Shown: positions 5,080-7,600 of the stretch, piece by piece
Numbering within the stretch: position 1 is the stretch's first letter
Layout of the letters: every line of letters begins with the position of its first letter
The notes under the pieces: generated by a model
The model's input: only the letters and a program-made list of their open reading frames with translations
The model's database searches: none
Told to the model about the DNA's origin: nothing
NCBI GenBank assembly: GCA_020722305.1
Contig: DYLB01000095.1
Span: 1 to 7,600 of the forward strand
Origin: Anaerolinea thermophila
GTDB lineage: Bacteria > Chloroflexota > Anaerolineae > Anaerolineales > Villigracilaceae
DNA length: 7,600 bases
Direction of reading: 5' to 3'
Position numbers and translations under genes: made by a program

Positions 5080-6383
5080 GTGTTCGTCTCCTGGGATGAG
5101 TTTTGATCCGTAAACTGCGCCAGCGACGTGGACAGGTCCACGTTGTTGTTGACTTGCCAGACCGGGATTTTCAGCCGTTGCAGCGATTCTACCAGGGTTG
5201 CGCTGCCCGAAGGCCCTCCGAAAGTCTCAGCCATGAGCAAGACGACCAGCGGATGCAGGTTGCGGCGCTGCAATTCGCTCACCGCCAGAATCAGGTCCGG
5301 GCGGGTGGTGGCGGTGATCAGCACGGCGCTGCTGCCGCGAGGCATCAGGCGGGCCTGGGCGGCCACCAGGGCGCTGATCGAGAGCGAGTTCCCCGGCTGC
5401 AAAAAGGCCAGGGTCTCCAGAATCTTCGCTTCCTGGCGCTCGCTGCGGTCGGCGGGCAGGACCGTGTACGTCCGCCCGGCAGTGACAAAGCCGACCGCCT
5501 GGCGGCCTTGCAAGTAATAACGCGCCAGCGAGGCCGCAATCGAAACCCCGTATTCCATGGTGGATGGCAGCAGCCGGAATTTGGGACGCCGCCCGAACAC
5601 CCAGTCGGTGGAGGACGGGAGCTGCGCCGGGTCGGGCAGTTCGGCCTGGACTTCGGCCTGCGCGTCGAAGAAGAGCCAGACCTCGGTCTGCGGGTCTTGT
5701 TCGAACTCCTTGACCATCAGCCTGTCCCTCCGGGCCGTGGTGGGCCAGTGAATGCGCTTGAGCGGGTCGCCGGGGGCATACTCGCGCACCCCGGCCGCGT
5801 GGGGGGTCACGTCCAGGGCTTTTTCGCGGATGGCGCGTCCGCCGGAGAGCAGGCCGGGAGGGGCCGGGAAGGATGCGATGTCAATCATGTAAGGGAAGAC
5901 GACCAGCGACTCGCCGGCGGGGATGACTTTCTCGTTCAGGAACAGGCCGAAAGGGTCGCCTGAGACGAGCCGGGTCGGACCCAGCAGGTGGCCGCCGCGC
6001 TGCATCAGCCAGGTACGCGCCTGGTAGGTGCGCGTCTGCCGTCCCCCGATATTGGTCAGCAGCCGCGAATGGGAGGCGGCTGGGAAGGTCGGATGGTGCG
6101 GCAGCGACGATTCGTCCCGCACTTCGAGCCAGAGCCGCCACAGGCGGCTGTCGTTGGAAATTTCGATCAGTTCCTCGAAAGTGTCTCCCACCTGGGCGCG
6201 CGGGGTGCGGGCCTGGCGCGTGAGGCGAATATTGCGCAGCGAAAACCCGGACCAGACCCGGGCGGCGAGGAGGACCAATAACGCGAGGTACAACAGGCGC
6301 AAGTAAACCACCCGGTCCGAGACGAGCGCGCCTGCCAGCCCGACGACCAGCAGGATGCCGATCAGGATGCGTGAACGCTTCAT
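5046..6383 (-). CDS. DUF58 domain-containing membrane protein
   Basis: The 445-residue protein begins with a short basic stretch and two hydrophobic segments (about 6-22 and 28-46), so it is probably anchored in the membrane by an N-terminal hairpin. A beta-rich region follows, with SGDPFGLF at 141-148. The DUF58 signature is VREYAPGDPLKRIHWPTTARRD, from residue 199, followed by RLMVKEFE. The C-terminal half resembles the von Willebrand A-like fold of this family (VWLFFD at 235-240, later AVLITATT and PLVVLLM). DUF58 proteins are regular partners of MoxR ATPases, and the pair is thought to assist folding or activation of other proteins, often at the cell surface. Start and upstream stop share ATGA with the MoxR gene. 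The last 34 bases overlap the MBL gene. Molecular function in this organism is unknown. Confidence 0.92.
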   Translation of the reverse strand: MKRSRILIGILLVVGLAGALVSDRVVYLRLLYLALLVLLAARVWSGFSLRNIRLTRQARTPRAQVGDTFEELIEISNDSRLWRLWLEVRDESSLPHHPTFPAASHSRLLTNIGGRQTRTYQARTWLMQRGGHLLGPTRLVSGDPFGLFLNEKVIPAGESLVVFPYMIDIASFPAPPGLLSGGRAIREKALDVTPHAAGVREYAPGDPLKRIHWPTTARRDRLMVKEFEQDPQTEVWLFFDAQAEVQAELPDPAQLPSSTDWVFGRRPKFRLLPSTMEYGVSIAASLARYYLQGRQAVGFVTAGRTYTVLPADRSERQEAKILETLAFLQPGNSLSISALVAAQARLMPRGSSAVLITATTRPDLILAVSELQRRNLHPLVVLLMAETFGGPSGSATLVESLQRLKIPVWQVNNNVDLSTSLAQFTDQNSSQETNTWQKPRYGHWT

Positions 6384-7351
6384 GCCTGTCTGGCCGGCGC
6401 AGACGGCTCGAAGTTGCTGCCGGGGACCGCCACCGTCAGCAAGACTTCCTGGACGACCCGCTCGGCGCTCAATTCGCGCAGCCGCGCCGCCGGGTCAATG
6501 ATCAGGCGGTGCGACAATACCGGCAGGGCCATGGCCTTGACGTCATCGGGGACGACGTAAGCGCGTCCCTGGAGGGCGGCTTTGGCCTGGCTGGCCCGGA
6601 ACAGGGCCAGGCTGCCGCGCGGGCTGGCTCCAAGATACACATCGGGGCTGGAGCGGGTACGGCTGGTCAGCTCGACGATGTAACGCTTGACGGGTTCGGA
6701 AACATACACCTCCCGGACGGCCGCGGCCGCCTCGAGCGCTTCCGCGGCGCTGAGGACCGCTTCGAGCGTCTCGATTGGGTGGCGGATCTGCTGCCCCTCG
6801 AGGACGCTGATCTCATCTGCCAGGCTGGGATACCCCAACCGCACCCGGAGCATGAACCGGTCCAGTTGCGCCTCGGGCAGCGGAAAGGTCCCTTCGTACT
6901 CGATCGGGTTCTGCGTCGCCAAGACCATGAAAGGCCGCGGCAGTTCGTGAGTCGCCCCATCCACCGTGATCTGGCGTTCTTCCATCGCCTCCAACAGCGC
7001 CGCCTGGGTCTTGGGTGTAGCCCGGTTGATCTCGTCCCCCAGGATGATCTGGCCCACGATTGGCCCGGGGCGGAACTCGAACTCGCGCTTTTCCTGGTTG
7101 TAGATCGAGACGCCGGTGACGTCACTGGGGAGCATGTCGGGGGTGAATTGGATGCGGTTGAAGGTGCAGCCGAGAGATTTGGCCAGGCTGCGGGCCAGGA
7201 TGGTCTTACCCACGCCGGGCACGTCCTCGATTAATACGTGACCCTGGCACAGCAGGCCGATCACGGTCAACTCGATGGCCTGACGTTTACCCAGCACCAC
7301 TTTTTCCAGGTTGGCGATCAGCCGATCTCCAAGGGTTTGAATGTCTGTCAT
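6380..7351 (-). CDS. MoxR-family AAA+ ATPase
   Basis: The 323-residue protein has the standard length and order of MoxR ATPases. Walker A is EDVPGVGKT (42-50), Walker B is IILGDEINRA (102-111; D106, E107), and sensor 1 is the asparagine of ATQNPIE (N148). The arginine finger lies in LPEAQLDRF (R165), and the sensor 2 arginine in GASPRG (R245), which starts the helical lid. The family uses ATP hydrolysis in a hexameric ring to remodel or mature client proteins, typically with DUF58 and vWA-domain partners. It is cytosolic, with no membrane segment. AAAAGGA (7357-7363) lies 5 bases before the start. It is the first gene of its operon, diverges from the tRNA gene across 97 bases, and overlaps the DUF58 gene by 4 bases. 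The family assignment is secure; the client is not known. Confidence 0.95.
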   Translation of the reverse strand: MTDIQTLGDRLIANLEKVVLGKRQAIELTVIGLLCQGHVLIEDVPGVGKTILARSLAKSLGCTFNRIQFTPDMLPSDVTGVSIYNQEKREFEFRPGPIVGQIILGDEINRATPKTQAALLEAMEERQITVDGATHELPRPFMVLATQNPIEYEGTFPLPEAQLDRFMLRVRLGYPSLADEISVLEGQQIRHPIETLEAVLSAAEALEAAAAVREVYVSEPVKRYIVELTSRTRSSPDVYLGASPRGSLALFRASQAKAALQGRAYVVPDDVKAMALPVLSHRLIIDPAARLRELSAERVVQEVLLTVAVPGSNFEPSAPARQA

Positions 7352-7380
7352 AAGGTTCCTTTTCGGAGCGGGATGCCCTG

Positions 7381-7409
7381 ATTTTAAGGGCTTTATGGCG
7401 GATGAGCAA
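7381..7409 (-). promoter_or_regulatory. Possible promoter of the moxR operon
   Basis: On the minus strand TTGCTC (7409-7404) is separated by exactly 17 bases from TAAAAT (7386-7381), five of six matches to the -10 consensus. Transcription would begin near 7374, giving a leader of roughly 25 bases with the AAAAGGA ribosome site inside it. The -35 has only three matches. A small palindrome, GCCCT/AGGGC (7375-7379 and 7387-7391), brackets the -10 box and could be an operator or chance. Confidence 0.4.
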
Positions 7410-7438
7410 GTACCACAGGATGGTTTTTCAAGTATAAT
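7410..7438 (+). promoter_or_regulatory. Promoter of the tRNA-Arg gene
   Basis: A perfect TATAAT lies at 7433-7438, ten bases before the mature tRNA 5' end. The hexamer 17 bases upstream, GTACCA (7410-7415), is a weak -35 with three matches. Transcription would begin within a few bases of the tRNA, leaving almost no 5' leader. The -10 is convincing because of its position; the -35 is uncertain. Confidence 0.5.
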
Positions 7439-7448
7439 CGCCCTGCCC

Positions 7449-7524
7449 GCCCGCGTAGCTCAATGGACAGAGCGCCTGACTTCGAATCAGTAGGTTGGGG
7501 GTTCGAATCCCTCCGCGGGTACCA
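7449..7524 (+). tRNA. tRNA-Arg, anticodon UCG
   Basis: A full cloverleaf of 76 bases folds by eye. The acceptor arms GCCCGCG (7449-7455) and CGCGGGT (7514-7520) pair with a G-U at the outer end. The D stem is GCTC/GAGC. The anticodon stem is CCTGA/TCAGT with loop CTTCGAA. The variable loop is AGGTT. The T stem GGGGG/CCCTC closes the loop TTCGAAT. The discriminator is A and the CCA end is encoded (7522-7524). Anticodon bases 7482-7484 are TCG, reading arginine CGA, and CGG by wobble. A follows GG in the D loop at the position of A20, an arginine identity base in many bacteria. The outermost anticodon-stem pair is a C-U mismatch (7475 with 7491). Confidence 0.96.
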
Positions 7525-7527
7525 TAG

Positions 7528-7557
7528 AATGCCCATGCCCGGCGGCGTGGGCATTTT
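7528..7557 (+). terminator. Intrinsic terminator of the tRNA gene
   Basis: Four bases after the CCA end, TGCCCATGCC (7530-7539) pairs with GGCGTGGGCA (7544-7553) around a CGGC loop, with one G-T pair. Two A-T pairs at the base (7528-7529 with 7554-7555) extend the stem to 12 bp. The stem runs into TTTT (7554-7557). The T-tract is short but the stem is GC-rich and well placed. Confidence 0.8.
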
Positions 7558-7600
7558 GAAATGGATGGTAACGTTTGGGGCGAAAAATGACACATCGTCC

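Noticed and set aside
6371..7234. Plus-strand reading frame (287 codons) opposite the MoxR gene
   Set aside because: Antisense to an unambiguous MoxR ATPase; no motif of its own.
7393..7593. Minus-strand frame of 66 codons across the tRNA gene, containing RRDSNPQPTDSKSGALS
   Set aside because: This is the familiar false protein obtained by translating the antisense strand of a tRNA gene.

Overview
The window reads as a GC-rich bacterial chromosome. Six protein genes (five complete, one cut by the left edge) all lie on the minus strand, and one tRNA gene lies on the plus strand at the right end. Gene content, protein style and the palindromic intergenic repeats suggest a Chloroflexota bacterium, perhaps Anaerolineae-like. 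That placement is an impression from protein character, not from a marker gene.

Right part (about 4150-7557). A tRNA-Arg(UCG) gene with its own TATAAT box and a strong terminator faces right. Diverging from it to the left is a tightly packed three-gene operon: a MoxR-family AAA+ ATPase, a membrane-anchored DUF58 protein (ATGA overlap) and an MBL-fold metallo-hydrolase (34-base overlap). MoxR plus DUF58 is a well-known chaperone/partner pair. The MBL enzyme in third place is less usual.

Middle spacer (3886-4179, 294 bases, no gene). This spacer is unusually structured. Next to argF lies a 109-base candidate MITE with imperfect 24-base terminal inverted repeats and a flanking 9-base direct repeat that fits a target duplication. 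It carries a near-perfect 27-base palindrome. Beside it is a separate array of three related hairpins whose stems differ by compensating changes.

Left part (1-3885). A second leftward cluster reads ornithine carbamoyltransferase (argF), ornithine aminotransferase (rocD), an alanine-dehydrogenase-family oxidoreductase (ald) and a CoA-transferase of the acetyl-CoA hydrolase/4-hydroxybutyrate CoA-transferase family, which runs off the left edge. The first two enzymes meet at ornithine. OTC links it to citrulline and carbamoyl phosphate, and RocD converts it to glutamate semialdehyde plus glutamate. The last two overlap by 14 bases and probably act together, for example in taking an amino-acid-derived 2-oxo acid toward an acyl-CoA and acetate. 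The Ald-like protein lacks the substrate-binding lysine (K75) of true alanine dehydrogenases, so its substrate is open. The two wider gene junctions in this cluster hold structured repeats: a G-tract-rich inverted repeat before rocD and a 16-bp hairpin before ald.

The best candidates for something new are the MITE-like insertion that may have displaced the argF promoter, the K75-less Ald paired with a CoA-transferase, and the MoxR-DUF58-MBL operon.
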